From: Parvivirga hydrogeniphila
Lineage (GTDB): Bacteria > Actinomycetota > Coriobacteriia > Anaerosomatales > Anaerosomataceae
Assembly: GCF_023371205.1 (NCBI RefSeq)
Contig: NZ_JAMCCO010000002.1
Location: 187,501-251,500, forward strand
DNA: 64,000 nucleotides
Reading direction: 5' to 3'
Shown here: one piece after another, positions 1-10,011 of the stretch
Position numbering within the stretch: the first letter of the stretch is position 1
Layout: each line of letters opens with the position of its first letter
Program-made: the position numbers and the translations under genes
Notes under the pieces: model-generated
Seen by the model: only the letters and a program-made list of their open reading frames with translations
Database searches by the model: none
What the model was told of the DNA's origin: nothing

Positions 1-815
<815 letters not shown>

Positions 816-834
816 TCACGGGTGACTGCCGGGG

Positions 835-864
835 TTGGCCGCCCGGGCGTTCGACCGTCATACT
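835..864 (+). promoter_or_regulatory. Candidate promoter of the PASTA penicillin-binding protein
   Basis: TTGGCC at 835-840 and CATACT at 859-864 are 18 bases apart and 61 bases upstream of the ATG at 925. The match to the housekeeping sigma consensus is partial. Confidence 0.4.
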
Positions 865-924
865 AGCACGACGGAACGCGCCCCACGGGGCGCCCCGCAG
901 CTCACGAAAGAGGCTGACACGGAC

Positions 925-3570
925 ATGGAATCCCCGCACGGCCGCTCCTCACGCGGGAGCAGCGACAGACCTGCCCGGCCTCGGCCACGGCCGAGACGCC
1001 GCACGGCCGAGCCCACCGTCGGCGCAGCGCGCGCTCGCTCGACGACCGCTGCGCCCCGCACGTCTTCGCGTACCGCCGAGGCTCCGCGTCGGGCCCAGGC
1101 GCCGAAGAGCGCTCGGCCGGCGCGGAACAGGGCGCGCCGCGTGACGGCATCTCGGCGGTCGTGGATCAAGCGGCTCGGTGTCGCCCTTCTCGTGCTCCTC
1201 GGGGCGGCACTCGTCGCTGCCGGCGTGACGTACGCTGCCGTGGCGCGAGAGCTTCCCGACATCGGCGCTCCGCTCAAGGGCCGCGATCAGACCACCGTCA
1301 TCTACGACCGCAACGGCGAGGTCATCGCCAAACTGTTCGCGGAACAGAACCGCACCGACGTGCCGCTCGAGAAGATCCCCGCCGAGCTCAGGCAGGCGGT
1401 CATCGCCACCGAGGACCAGCGCTTCTACCAGCACAAAGGCGTGGATCCGCTCGGGATCCTGCGCGCGCTGTGGGTCGACATCACGCGGCCGAACGTCTTG
1501 CACGGCGGGTCGACCATCACGCAGCAGTACGTCAAGGTGGCGATCGTGACGCCAGAGCGGACGCTCAAGCGCAAGGTGATGGAGGCCATGCTCGCCTACC
1601 GGCTCGAACACAAGTACACGAAAGACCAGATCCTCGCGCTGTACCTGAACACGATCTACTTCGGCCACGGTGCGTACGGAGTCGAGGCGGCGGCGCAGAC
1701 CTACTTCGGCAAGCACGTGAGCGACCTCGACCTCGCAGAGTGCGCGATGATCGCCGGCGTGATCAAGTCGCCCGGCCGGTACTCGCCGTTCATCGACATG
1801 GAGGCCGCCAAGCAGCGCCGCGCGACGGTGCTCTCGCAGATGGCCGACCTGGGATTCATCACCGAAGAAGCAGCTAAGAAGGCGTCGGCGTCGGACATCG
1901 GGCTTGCGGCTCACAAGAGCGCCGGCAGCGTGGCGCCGTACTTCGTCGAGTACGTGAAACAGATGCTCACGGAGAAGTACGGCGCAGACATGGTCTACCG
2001 TGGCGGGCTCACCGTGAAGACGACGCTCGATACGGCGATGCAGAAGGCGGCCGAAGGCGCGATCGCTTCGAGGCTCGACCGCGCAGACGATCCGTCCGCG
2101 GCGCTCGTCGCCATCGACCCCGCAACCGGCGAGATACGAGCGATGGTCGGCGGGCGCGACTTCGCCACGCAGCAGTTCAACGTGGCGGTGCAGGGGCTGC
2201 GGCAACCTGGGTCGGCCTTCAAGCCGTTCGTGCTGGTCACAGCGCTCGGCACAGGGATCTCGCCCGAGCAGACCTTCGAGTGCGGCCCGCGCTCCTTCAC
2301 GCTCCCGAACGGCCAGACGTGGAAGGTCACGGGCGCGCCGGGAGGCAGGAAGGGACCGATGAGGCTGCGCGAGGCCACGGAGAAGTCCGTGAACTCGGTG
2401 TACGCGGCCCTGGTGCTCGAAACGGGCGCCGAGGCGGTATCGGAGACCGCCAAGTCCATGGGCATCACGACGCCCATCAAGCCGGTCCCGGCCATCGCGC
2501 TCGGCGGCCTGGACAGAGGCGTGAGCCCGCTCGAGATGGCCGCAGCGTACGGGACGCTCGCCAACGGCGGCATGCGCACGACCCCGCATGCCATCACCGA
2601 GGTGCTGGACGCGAAGGGCACGCCGCTGGAGACTGCGAAGCCTGCTTCGACGCGAGCGATCTCGGCGCAGGTCGCGTACCTCACAACCGACATCTTGAAA
2701 GGCGTCATCGCCAAAGGCACCGGCAAGGCCGCGAAGATAGGCAGACCTGCCGCCGGCAAGACGGGCACTACGCAGCAGTACCGCGACGCGTGGTTCGTGG
2801 GCTACACGCCGGACCTCGTCGCAGCGGTGTGGGTGGGCTACCCGGACGCGCAGCGCGAGATGCTCTCGGTGCACGGCCGGAAGATCACCGGCGGTTCGTT
2901 CCCGGCGGAGATCTGGACAGCGTTCATGAAGCAGGCGCTCGCCAAGACCCCGAAGCGCGACTTCGAGAAGCCTTCTGGCCTCAAGACCGCGAGAATCTGC
3001 CTCCAGTCCGGCCAGCTGGCAAGCGAGTTCTGCACGCAAACGGCCTCCGGTCTTTTCCTTGCCGATCACCTGCCCGAGAAGTGCGAGATCCACACCCAGC
3101 CGACTGAGATTCAAGTGCCGAACCTGATCGGCATTGCCAAAGAAGAGGCCCTTGCGCTGCTCAAGAAGCTCATGCTGCTGTTCAAGGTCGTCGAACGGCC
3201 GAGCTCCACGGTGCCGGTCGGGATCGTCTTCGACCAGAGCCCGAAGGCCGGAAGCGTCGGGACCACGCAGACCGTCGTGACCATCGTCGTCTCGAAGGGC
3301 CCCGAACCCAACCAGCCGCCCCAGCCGTCCTTCACCGTCGCGCCCGCGAACCCCCGCGCAGGCGAAGCCGTGACGTTCGACGCATCGGGATCGACCGACG
3401 ACGGCACAATCGTGACGTACGCGTGGGAGTTCGGCGACGGCAGCCCCATCGTGAACGGCAAGACGGTGCAGCACGCGTACGCCTCGCCCGGGACCTACAC
3501 CGTCACCTTGTGGGTCACGGACGACCGGGGCGCGGCCCAGAGCAAGACTGCGACCGTGCAGGTGCGCTGA
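925..3570 (+). CDS. Class A penicillin-binding protein with PASTA and PKD domains
   Basis: Bifunctional peptidoglycan glycosyltransferase/transpeptidase at the outer face of the membrane, 881 residues from ATG 925. The start follows AAAGAGG. In order: a basic, proline-rich cytoplasmic tail of about 80 residues; one membrane segment (about 83-107); a GT51 domain with catalytic Glu in EDQRFY (about 163) and GGSTITQQ (about 184); a transpeptidase domain with SAFK (Ser about 420), SVN (about 479) and KTG (about 603); one PASTA domain (about 720-785) beginning VPNLIG. A PKD-like domain ends the protein (about 793-881) with WEFGDGS and YTVTLWVTDD. PASTA tails are normal for actinobacterial PBPs; a terminal PKD domain is not. 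A longer TTG start at 835 overlaps the promoter and is less likely. Confidence 0.93.
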   Translation: MESPHGRSSRGSSDRPARPRPRPRRRTAEPTVGAARARSTTAAPRTSSRTAEAPRRAQAPKSARPARNRARRVTASRRSWIKRLGVALLVLLGAALVAAGVTYAAVARELPDIGAPLKGRDQTTVIYDRNGEVIAKLFAEQNRTDVPLEKIPAELRQAVIATEDQRFYQHKGVDPLGILRALWVDITRPNVLHGGSTITQQYVKVAIVTPERTLKRKVMEAMLAYRLEHKYTKDQILALYLNTIYFGHGAYGVEAAAQTYFGKHVSDLDLAECAMIAGVIKSPGRYSPFIDMEAAKQRRATVLSQMADLGFITEEAAKKASASDIGLAAHKSAGSVAPYFVEYVKQMLTEKYGADMVYRGGLTVKTTLDTAMQKAAEGAIASRLDRADDPSAALVAIDPATGEIRAMVGGRDFATQQFNVAVQGLRQPGSAFKPFVLVTALGTGISPEQTFECGPRSFTLPNGQTWKVTGAPGGRKGPMRLREATEKSVNSVYAALVLETGAEAVSETAKSMGITTPIKPVPAIALGGLDRGVSPLEMAAAYGTLANGGMRTTPHAITEVLDAKGTPLETAKPASTRAISAQVAYLTTDILKGVIAKGTGKAAKIGRPAAGKTGTTQQYRDAWFVGYTPDLVAAVWVGYPDAQREMLSVHGRKITGGSFPAEIWTAFMKQALAKTPKRDFEKPSGLKTARICLQSGQLASEFCTQTASGLFLADHLPEKCEIHTQPTEIQVPNLIGIAKEEALALLKKLMLLFKVVERPSSTVPVGIVFDQSPKAGSVGTTQTVVTIVVSKGPEPNQPPQPSFTVAPANPRAGEAVTFDASGSTDDGTIVTYAWEFGDGSPIVNGKTVQHAYASPGTYTVTLWVTDDRGAAQSKTATVQVR

Positions 3571-3579
3571 GCCGACGCA

Positions 3580-5985
3580 TCACGAGACACGCCGGAAGTA
3601 GTGCCCCGTGGTAGACGGTTCGTACAGCGTCGTCTCGCGCGCGTCCGCACCGCCGTCGATCGCTGCGCGCAGCGTGGCGATAAGCCGGCGGACCTCCTCC
3701 GGCGGCTCGACGGACGCGTCCAGGCGGACTGCCGCCACGCCGCTTTCCACCACCTCGGCGAGCACGCGCGCGAGATCGAGCGGCACCGCGTTGTAGATGT
3801 GCGAGCGGCCTGCCGCGTCGACGACGATCGGCATCTCGAATCCCTTGCGGTCGCGAAGCGCGGCTCGCCTGCTGCGCGTCGGACACGCCTCGCACGACGG
3901 AGAGCAACGGCCTGCCGCGGCGAGCACGCAGTGCTCGGCGACCATGAGCTCCAGGCGCCCCGCGAGAAGCACGCCTGCGGGAACGGGCGACCTCGTCACG
4001 ACGCTGCGCACGAGCGCGCCCGGCAGCTCCGGAGACAGCCACACCCGGTGCGCGCCGAGATCGGCGAGCGTCGCGGCCGCCCACGGGTTCATCGCATTGA
4101 GCGGCCAGTCAGCTTCGGTCTGCGCTCCGGCGCGCACGAGGACGTCGAGCACCCCGAGCGTCCCAGCGAGCGCTCGGGCCGGCACGCCAGCGCGAAGCCA
4201 CTCGGCGACATCGCCCTGCGGCGTCACGCGCGGGAACGCGGGCCACACCCCGCGAGGAGCGGCGAGCAGGTCCTGCGGGCGGACGACGCGCATGAACACC
4301 GCGTCCGCTCCGCCGCGAAGCGCCGCCTCGGCCTGCTCCGGCGTCCACACGACCGCGACGAGCTCAGGAGTAGCGGGCGCGGGCGCTCGTGCCGGAAGGT
4401 CAGGCGGCGTGACGCTCGCGGGAACGAGGCGCTCCCGCCACGGACGCAGGCGCGCCTCGTCCAGAGCCTCGAGCGCCTGGCGCCGCACCTGGTGCAGCAC
4501 CGAGAACCCGATCCCGGCGTCGGGGTCGAGGTCGACCGCCCACGACCGCGGCCGGTACCCTGTCCCGCCCATCCGCCCGACGTGCTCGACGACGTCCTCC
4601 ACGCTCACGGGGCGCGTGCGTGCCGGCTCGACGACCGGCCCTTCGGCGCGGCCTTCGTGGCCTTCGGCGCGAACGACGATGCGTACCGGCTGCCCGACTT
4701 TGAGCGCGACGTCCACGTCCACCTCAGCGACCCGCACGTCGAGGGCAGAGGCCGGCTCGAACGTCCTGCGCGCAGCGGCCGCGAGCGACGCGTTCGCGAC
4801 GCGGAAGACGCGATCGCCCGGCGCGACCGGCCGTTCCACGGCCACGGTGGCGCGCTCTCCTGCTGGCGCGGCGTTCACGCGCACGCCGCGGACCTCGAGC
4901 GGACCGACCCGCTGCGCGTGCCTACCGCGCGTCGTCCAGAACTCGATCGTGTCGTCGGCGTCGAGCGAGCGCTCGAGGGCGATCGTGGCGCGCTGCCGGT
5001 CTGCAGCCACCACGCGGCCGACGGCGACGCCCCGGTTGTTCGGACGCGCGTAGGCCATCATCTCGTTGCCGGACCGCCCGTCCAGGTAGGCGTCCGTGAA
5101 CCCTCGGCTGAACGCCTCCTCGAGCATCTCGAGCTCTGATGGCAGCACAGACCAGCCCTCCGGATCCTCGGCGAAGCGGTCGAGGGCGGCCCGGTATGCC
5201 GCCGTCACCACGGCGACGTACTCCGGAGCCTTGGCGCGCCCCTCGATCTTGAGCGCCGAGACGCCAGCGCGCACGAGGTCCGGCAACCGCTCGATCGCCG
5301 CGAGGTCTTTCGGCGACAGGAGGTAGCGCCCAGGCGTCGCGACGACCGTGCCGTCGATGAGCAGGTCGTACGGCAGACGGCACGGCTGCGCGCACATGCC
5401 GCGGTTCGCAGACCGGCCCCCGATGGCCGACGACAGCAAGCACTGTCCCGAGTACGAGAAGCACAGCGCGCCATGGACGAACGTCTCGACCTCGACGCCT
5501 CCGGCACGGACGATCTCGGCGATCCGGTCGAGCGGCGTCTCGCGCGCAAGGGTCACGCGAGCGAAGCCGAGGCGCTCCAGCTGACGCACCGTCGCCGGAT
5601 CGTGCGCGTCGATCTGCGTGGAGGCGTGCAGGCGCACCTCCGGGAGCGATTCGCGGAGCGCACGGGCCGCCCCGAGGTCCTGGACGATCACGGCGTCCAC
5701 GCCCGCCGACCACGCGTCGGCCACGAGCGCGAGGAGCTCGCCCATCTCATCTGGCATCACGAGCACGTTCGCCGTGAGGTACACGCGGACGCCTCGTGCG
5801 TGCGCGAAGTCGCACGCCCGCCGCAAGGACTCCGGATCGAAGTTCTCGGCGCCACGCCGCGCGTTGAAGCGGGGAAGCCCCAGGTACACCGCGTTCGCGC
5901 CGCCATTGACAGCGGCGATGAGCGCGCGCGGACCGCCCGCTGGAGCGAGCAGCTCGGGTATCGCCGTGTCAGGGCGTGGGACCAT
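3580..5985 (-). CDS. U32 family peptidase-like protein (RlhA/YdcP type)
   Basis: About 801 residues. The N-terminal U32 domain starts ELLAPAGG and carries the family cysteine cluster in FVHGALCFSYSGQC and NRGMCAQPCR (roughly residues 175-215). The length and the extra middle domain fit the RlhA/YdcP subfamily, which in E. coli is needed for 23S rRNA cytidine hydroxylation; family knowledge makes tRNA/rRNA modification more likely than proteolysis. A second cysteine group, HCVLAAAGRCSPSCEACP, lies in the C-terminal third and could bind metal. The chosen start is ATG 5983-5985 (MVPRPD), although no clear ribosome binding site precedes it; an in-frame extension to 6078 has no family similarity. 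It is convergent with the PBP at 925-3570, ten bases away, and divergent from the PBP at 6123. Confidence 0.87.
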   Translation of the reverse strand: MVPRPDTAIPELLAPAGGPRALIAAVNGGANAVYLGLPRFNARRGAENFDPESLRRACDFAHARGVRVYLTANVLVMPDEMGELLALVADAWSAGVDAVIVQDLGAARALRESLPEVRLHASTQIDAHDPATVRQLERLGFARVTLARETPLDRIAEIVRAGGVEVETFVHGALCFSYSGQCLLSSAIGGRSANRGMCAQPCRLPYDLLIDGTVVATPGRYLLSPKDLAAIERLPDLVRAGVSALKIEGRAKAPEYVAVVTAAYRAALDRFAEDPEGWSVLPSELEMLEEAFSRGFTDAYLDGRSGNEMMAYARPNNRGVAVGRVVAADRQRATIALERSLDADDTIEFWTTRGRHAQRVGPLEVRGVRVNAAPAGERATVAVERPVAPGDRVFRVANASLAAAARRTFEPASALDVRVAEVDVDVALKVGQPVRIVVRAEGHEGRAEGPVVEPARTRPVSVEDVVEHVGRMGGTGYRPRSWAVDLDPDAGIGFSVLHQVRRQALEALDEARLRPWRERLVPASVTPPDLPARAPAPATPELVAVVWTPEQAEAALRGGADAVFMRVVRPQDLLAAPRGVWPAFPRVTPQGDVAEWLRAGVPARALAGTLGVLDVLVRAGAQTEADWPLNAMNPWAAATLADLGAHRVWLSPELPGALVRSVVTRSPVPAGVLLAGRLELMVAEHCVLAAAGRCSPSCEACPTRSRRAALRDRKGFEMPIVVDAAGRSHIYNAVPLDLARVLAEVVESGVAAVRLDASVEPPEEVRRLIATLRAAIDGGADARETTLYEPSTTGHYFRRVS

Positions 5986-6122
5986 GGGTAGCAGTCCGGT
6001 GTCGGGAGCGCGTCGTACATTCCATCGAGATGCCTCTGCAGGGTATGGTACTCGAATGGCCGAAGCACTGCCTGGCACGGGCTCGGCTTTCCCGTCACAA
6101 TGAAGCGGACGAAAGGAGGCCT

Positions 6123-8321
6123 ATGTCGCGCAGAGCTCGACTCCGCCGGCGCTCGCAGCGCACGGCTGCCCGCACGGCGCTCACCGTGCTCGCCGTGGCG
6201 GCTGCGAGCGTGCTGTTCACGAGCGCTATCGCGGTTGCAGCTGGCGCCACGGTCGTGAGCGGCTGGCTCAAGGGTCTCCCGAGCGTCGACGACAAGAGCG
6301 CCTTCGCTGTCGCGCAGACGACGCGCATCTATTCGGCCGACGGCAAGCTGCTCGCGAACCTGTACCTCGAGAACCGCGTGGTCGTTCCACTCACGAAGAT
6401 ATCGCCACACCTGCAGAAGGCCATCGTGGCCGTCGAGGACGAGCGGTTCTGGACGCACCACGGCGTCGACGTCGTCGGCATCCTTCGCGCCGTCGTCGCG
6501 AACCTGCGCGCGGGAGGGGTGCAGGAGGGCGCTTCGACCATCACCCAGCAGATCGTGCGCAACACCGTGCTCGCCGACGAGCGCTTCGAGATCTCGCTCA
6601 AACGCAAGGTGCGCGAAGCGTACCTCGCCTACCAGCTCGAGAAGCGCATGTCGAAGTCCGACATCTTGAGCATGTACCTCAACACGGTCTACTTCGGTGA
6701 AGGCGCATACGGTGCGGAGTCGGCCGCGCTCGCCTTCTTCGGCAAGCACGCTTCTGACCTCACCATCGCGGAGGCGGCGCTCCTCGCGGGGCTCCCGCAA
6801 GGGCCGAGCCGGCTGAACCCGTACGACAACCCCGACGCGGCCTTGGCGCGGCGGCAGTGGGTGCTGAAGCGCATGTACGAGACTGGCGCCATCACTGCCG
6901 AGGAGTACGAGAAGGCCAAGGCAGAGAAGCTGGCGCTCAAGCGGGCCCCGGCGGTGGCGGAGACCGGGGTGTACGAGGCTCCCTACTTCGTGGCGCACGT
7001 GAAGAAGGTGCTGCAGGAGAAGTACGGGACCGCGCTCGTGTTCAAAGGCGGGCTCACGGTGTACACGACGCTCGACACCCGCATGCAGACGCTCGCCGAG
7101 AACGCGGTGCGCAACGTGCTCGACAGACCGAACGACCCTGACGCGGCGCTCGTGGCCATCGACCCGAGCAACGGGTACATCAAGGCGCTCGTCGGTGGCA
7201 AGGACTGGGCGAAGAACAAGTTCAACTTCGCGACGCAGGCGCATCGCCAGGCGGGGTCCGCGTTCAAGGTCTTCACGCTGGTGACGGCGCTTGAAGAAGG
7301 CATGCCTCCCCATCGGAAGCTGGACTCCTCGTCTCCGGCGATCATCAAGACCGGCGGCGCGCCGTGGGTGGTGAACAACGCCGAGGGGCACGGCAAAGGC
7401 TACATCACGCTGCAGGCAGCCACCGTCGGCTCCGTCAACACGTGCTACGCCCGGCTCATCAAAGAGCTCGGCGCGGAGAAGGTGGCCAAGACCGCGAAGC
7501 GCATGGGCATCGTGACGCCGCTCAAGCCGTACCTGTCCCTGACGCTCGGCGCGCAAGGCGTGACTCCGCTCGAGATGGCGTCGGCGTTCGGCACGCTTGC
7601 AGCGAGCGGCCGCCACTACCCCCCTGTCGCCGTCACGAAGATCAAAGACGCAAGCGGCAAGGTGATCTTCGAGGCGAAGCCGGAAGGCGAGCAGGTGCTC
7701 GACCGGTCGATCGCGTACGCCGCCACGAAGATCCTCAAGGGCGTCATCACCGGCGGCACGGCCACCCGCGCCCGAATCGGCCGCCCGGCCGCCGGCAAGA
7801 CTGGAACCACGCAGGACTACCGCGACGCGTGGTTCGTCGGCTACACGCCTGACTTGGTGTGCTCCGTCTGGATGGGCTACACGCCCGAAAAGCCGATGCG
7901 CAACGTGCACGGCCGACGGGTGTTCGGCGGCACATTCCCCGCCCAGATCTGGCACGACTTCATGATCCAGGCGCTCAAGGACAGGCCCGTGCGCGACTTC
8001 CCGCCCGCGCCCGCCCCGAAGTACACCTGGAAGAAGGAGTGGGACGTCCCCACAACCAAGGTCCCGAACCTCCTCGGGATGACCGAGGCGGCCGCTATCA
8101 AGGCGTTGGAAGACGCCAAGTTCGTGGTGGAGGTGTCGCACGCGTACAGCGCGACCGTCCCGAAGGGCAGCGTCATCTCGCAGACACCGGCGGCCGGAAC
8201 CAAGCTCGCTCCAGGCGAGACGGTGCGCATCGTGGTGAGCAAGGGGCCCGACCCGAACGCGCCGCCACCGCCTCCACCGCCGGAACCGACGAGCACCCCT
8301 GAGCCCACGACGACGCCGTGA
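6123..8321 (+). CDS. Class A penicillin-binding protein with PASTA domain
   Basis: Second bifunctional peptidoglycan glycosyltransferase/transpeptidase, 732 residues from ATG 6123, preceded by a near-perfect AAAGGAGG. Order: basic N-terminus, membrane segment (about 20-45), GT51 domain with VEDERFW (Glu about 105) and GASTITQQ (about 137), then a transpeptidase domain with SAFK (379-382), SVN (437-439) and KTG (549-551). One PASTA domain (about 640-705) begins VPNLLG and is followed by a Pro/Thr-rich tail. It is a paralogue of the protein at 925-3570 but lacks the PKD domain. The two PBPs flank the U32 gene. A bidirectional hairpin terminator follows the stop. Confidence 0.95.
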   Translation: MSRRARLRRRSQRTAARTALTVLAVAAASVLFTSAIAVAAGATVVSGWLKGLPSVDDKSAFAVAQTTRIYSADGKLLANLYLENRVVVPLTKISPHLQKAIVAVEDERFWTHHGVDVVGILRAVVANLRAGGVQEGASTITQQIVRNTVLADERFEISLKRKVREAYLAYQLEKRMSKSDILSMYLNTVYFGEGAYGAESAALAFFGKHASDLTIAEAALLAGLPQGPSRLNPYDNPDAALARRQWVLKRMYETGAITAEEYEKAKAEKLALKRAPAVAETGVYEAPYFVAHVKKVLQEKYGTALVFKGGLTVYTTLDTRMQTLAENAVRNVLDRPNDPDAALVAIDPSNGYIKALVGGKDWAKNKFNFATQAHRQAGSAFKVFTLVTALEEGMPPHRKLDSSSPAIIKTGGAPWVVNNAEGHGKGYITLQAATVGSVNTCYARLIKELGAEKVAKTAKRMGIVTPLKPYLSLTLGAQGVTPLEMASAFGTLAASGRHYPPVAVTKIKDASGKVIFEAKPEGEQVLDRSIAYAATKILKGVITGGTATRARIGRPAAGKTGTTQDYRDAWFVGYTPDLVCSVWMGYTPEKPMRNVHGRRVFGGTFPAQIWHDFMIQALKDRPVRDFPPAPAPKYTWKKEWDVPTTKVPNLLGMTEAAAIKALEDAKFVVEVSHAYSATVPKGSVISQTPAAGTKLAPGETVRIVVSKGPDPNAPPPPPPPEPTSTPEPTTTP

Positions 8322-8326
8322 CGAGA

Positions 8327-8353
8327 ACGGCCCCGGAGCTCCTCCGGGGCCGT
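8327..8353. terminator. Bidirectional intrinsic terminator between convergent genes
   Basis: A 12-bp perfect stem (ACGGCCCCGGAG at 8327-8338 and its complement at 8342-8353) closes a 3-base loop. It lies between the PBP stop (8321) and the end of the Nif3-like gene (8378) and can serve both strands. The downstream T-tract is only two bases. Confidence 0.8.
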
Positions 8354-8377
8354 TGCACGCGCACCGGCGATGCGCGC

Positions 8378-9331
8378 TCAGAACCTGCGCACGCGCACCA
8401 TGCCGGAGATCTCGAAGACCTCGATCCCCTTGGGCTCGATCTCGTCGAGCACGAGGTTCATGCCGAGGGTGTCCGACGACACGTGACCAGCGATGACGAG
8501 CGACAGTTTGAGCTCTTCGGCGCGCTTGCGGTGCTCCTCCGAATAGTGCATGCCGACGAGCGTGCCGACGCCCGCGTGCGAGAGCCGGTCGAGCGCATCG
8601 GTCGGCCCCTCGGTGCCGCCGGTCATGTCCACGACGATCCTGCCGCAGCGCTGCGAGCCGCTGCCCTGGACGATCGCCGGACCGTAGCCTTTCTTGGCCG
8701 CGTCGGCGTACTCCGGTATCGAGCGCAGCGCCTTCACGACGTCGTCGAGCGTCTTCGGAGCGGCCTCGTCGAGGTGGCGCTGCACAAACCGGTTGACCGC
8801 GTTGTCGGCAGGCGTGTGGCACGACATCGAGGCGAACCCGAGCGCTCGCGCAGCATCGATCGCCCGGTAGTGGTTCACGGGCATGATGCGCCGCCGGATC
8901 TCCTCGGCCCGCGGCGCGATGAGCGCATCGGCTGCACCGATCGGCACGCCCTGCGCAGCCCAGAGGTCGGCCTGCATCGCCATCACCCGATGCAGATTCG
9001 CGTAGCCGGGCCCTTCGGGGTGGTGCGAGAAGATGAGGTCGATGGGCGCGCCGCGCTCCCGCAGACGGTCGGCGACGAGCACCTCGCCGACCTCCATGTC
9101 GATGCCGACGATGAGCCCGCGGATCTCGTCGTCTGGCGACCCCACGCAGATGCGGGTGTCGTCGTACGGGTTCGTCAGCCGCTCCTCGTCGAAGAACGCG
9201 CGCTCGGACTCATCGAGCTTCTCGTACTCGGCTCGCGCCGCGTCCAAGACGCGCTTGACGCCGTCCTCTCCCCGCTCGTCGTTGCGCACGCCGACCTCGA
9301 TGCACGTACGGTAGATCTCGCCAAGCTTCAT
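8378..9331 (-). CDS. Nif3-like dinuclear metal-centre protein
   Basis: A 317-residue member of the Nif3/DUF34 family, cytoplasmic, with a metal-binding core of unknown physiological substrate. The family's histidine motifs are visible: FSHHPEGPG about a third of the way in, and GMHYSEEHRKRAEE and AGHVSSDTLG near the C-terminus. ATG 9331 has AGGTGAGG at good distance. The stop of the DNA glycosylase gene is four bases upstream, so the two are probably co-transcribed. Nif3 proteins are sometimes assigned as GTP cyclohydrolase-like, but the sequence does not show this. Confidence 0.83.
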   Translation of the reverse strand: MKLGEIYRTCIEVGVRNDERGEDGVKRVLDAARAEYEKLDESERAFFDEERLTNPYDDTRICVGSPDDEIRGLIVGIDMEVGEVLVADRLRERGAPIDLIFSHHPEGPGYANLHRVMAMQADLWAAQGVPIGAADALIAPRAEEIRRRIMPVNHYRAIDAARALGFASMSCHTPADNAVNRFVQRHLDEAAPKTLDDVVKALRSIPEYADAAKKGYGPAIVQGSGSQRCGRIVVDMTGGTEGPTDALDRLSHAGVGTLVGMHYSEEHRKRAEELKLSLVIAGHVSSDTLGMNLVLDEIEPKGIEVFEISGMVRVRRF

Positions 9332-9335
9332 GGCC

Positions 9336-9983
9336 TCACCTTTCGTCCGAGCCCCGGCGCGCTCGGCGCCGTGGGCCTGGCCTGGCTTTCGAGACGTACT
9401 GGTTGCCGCCCAGGTAGAACCTGAGCTCCGCGTCGTGGCCCGCCGAAAGGCCGATCCGCCCGCTCGTGCGGATCTCCTCGTCGTGCGGCGGCGCGTCGTA
9501 GCAGCACAACGCCTTGTCCGGCGCGAGCGGGGCGCCGTTGTGCTCGAGGGTCACGCCGAGCGCGGCCGCCACCTTGCCCGGCCCGTCCGTGCACGCTCTG
9601 CCGCTCCTGCCCCGGCGCTCGACCATCACGTCGTGCCCGATCAGCGGCTCGATCGCGCGGACGAGCACCGCGCCCGCGGTGCCTTCCGGCTCTGTGACGA
9701 GGTTCAGCATATGATGGTTCCCGTAGGTGAAGTACACGTACGCGTGCCCCGGCGGACCGTACATCGTAGCGTTGCGACGCGTGATGCCCTTCGTCGCAGC
9801 GTGCGAGCCAGGGTCGTCCGCACCGAGGTACGCCTCGACTTCCACGATCCTCCCGCCCGTCACGCGGCCGCCGATGCGGCTCACCAGAACCTTGCCGAGC
9901 AGGTCGCGCGCGACTTCAGCGGTTGGGCGCGCGAAGAAGCTCGCCGGCAGCGGCCGTGCCGTATGCAGATCGAATCCCGCCAT
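9336..9983 (-). CDS. 3-methyladenine DNA glycosylase (AAG/MPG family)
   Basis: Removes alkylated purines from DNA in base excision repair. The 215 residues cover the full AAG fold: ARDLLGKVLV, the catalytic Glu region IVEVEAYLGADDPGSHA (about 45-60), and the intercalating and active-site stretch MYGPPGHAYVYFTYG (about 75-88), all strongly conserved in the family. ATG 9983 gives the expected N-terminus. It is followed after four bases by the Nif3-like gene and preceded by polX 28 bases away on the same strand, so a DNA-repair transcription unit is plausible. Confidence 0.93.
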   Translation of the reverse strand: MAGFDLHTARPLPASFFARPTAEVARDLLGKVLVSRIGGRVTGGRIVEVEAYLGADDPGSHAATKGITRRNATMYGPPGHAYVYFTYGNHHMLNLVTEPEGTAGAVLVRAIEPLIGHDVMVERRGRSGRACTDGPGKVAAALGVTLEHNGAPLAPDKALCCYDAPPHDEEIRTSGRIGLSAGHDAELRFYLGGNQYVSKARPGPRRRARRGSDER

Positions 9984-10011
9984 GGCGCTTGATTATACGG
10001 GACGGCACCGG

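Noticed and set aside
949-3474. Very long antisense open frames, for example 841 codons opposite the first penicillin-binding protein and 1021 codons opposite the second
   Set aside because: They lie entirely opposite well-conserved genes, have Arg/His/Ala-rich low-information sequence and no ribosome binding sites. High GC content removes stop codons in shadow frames.
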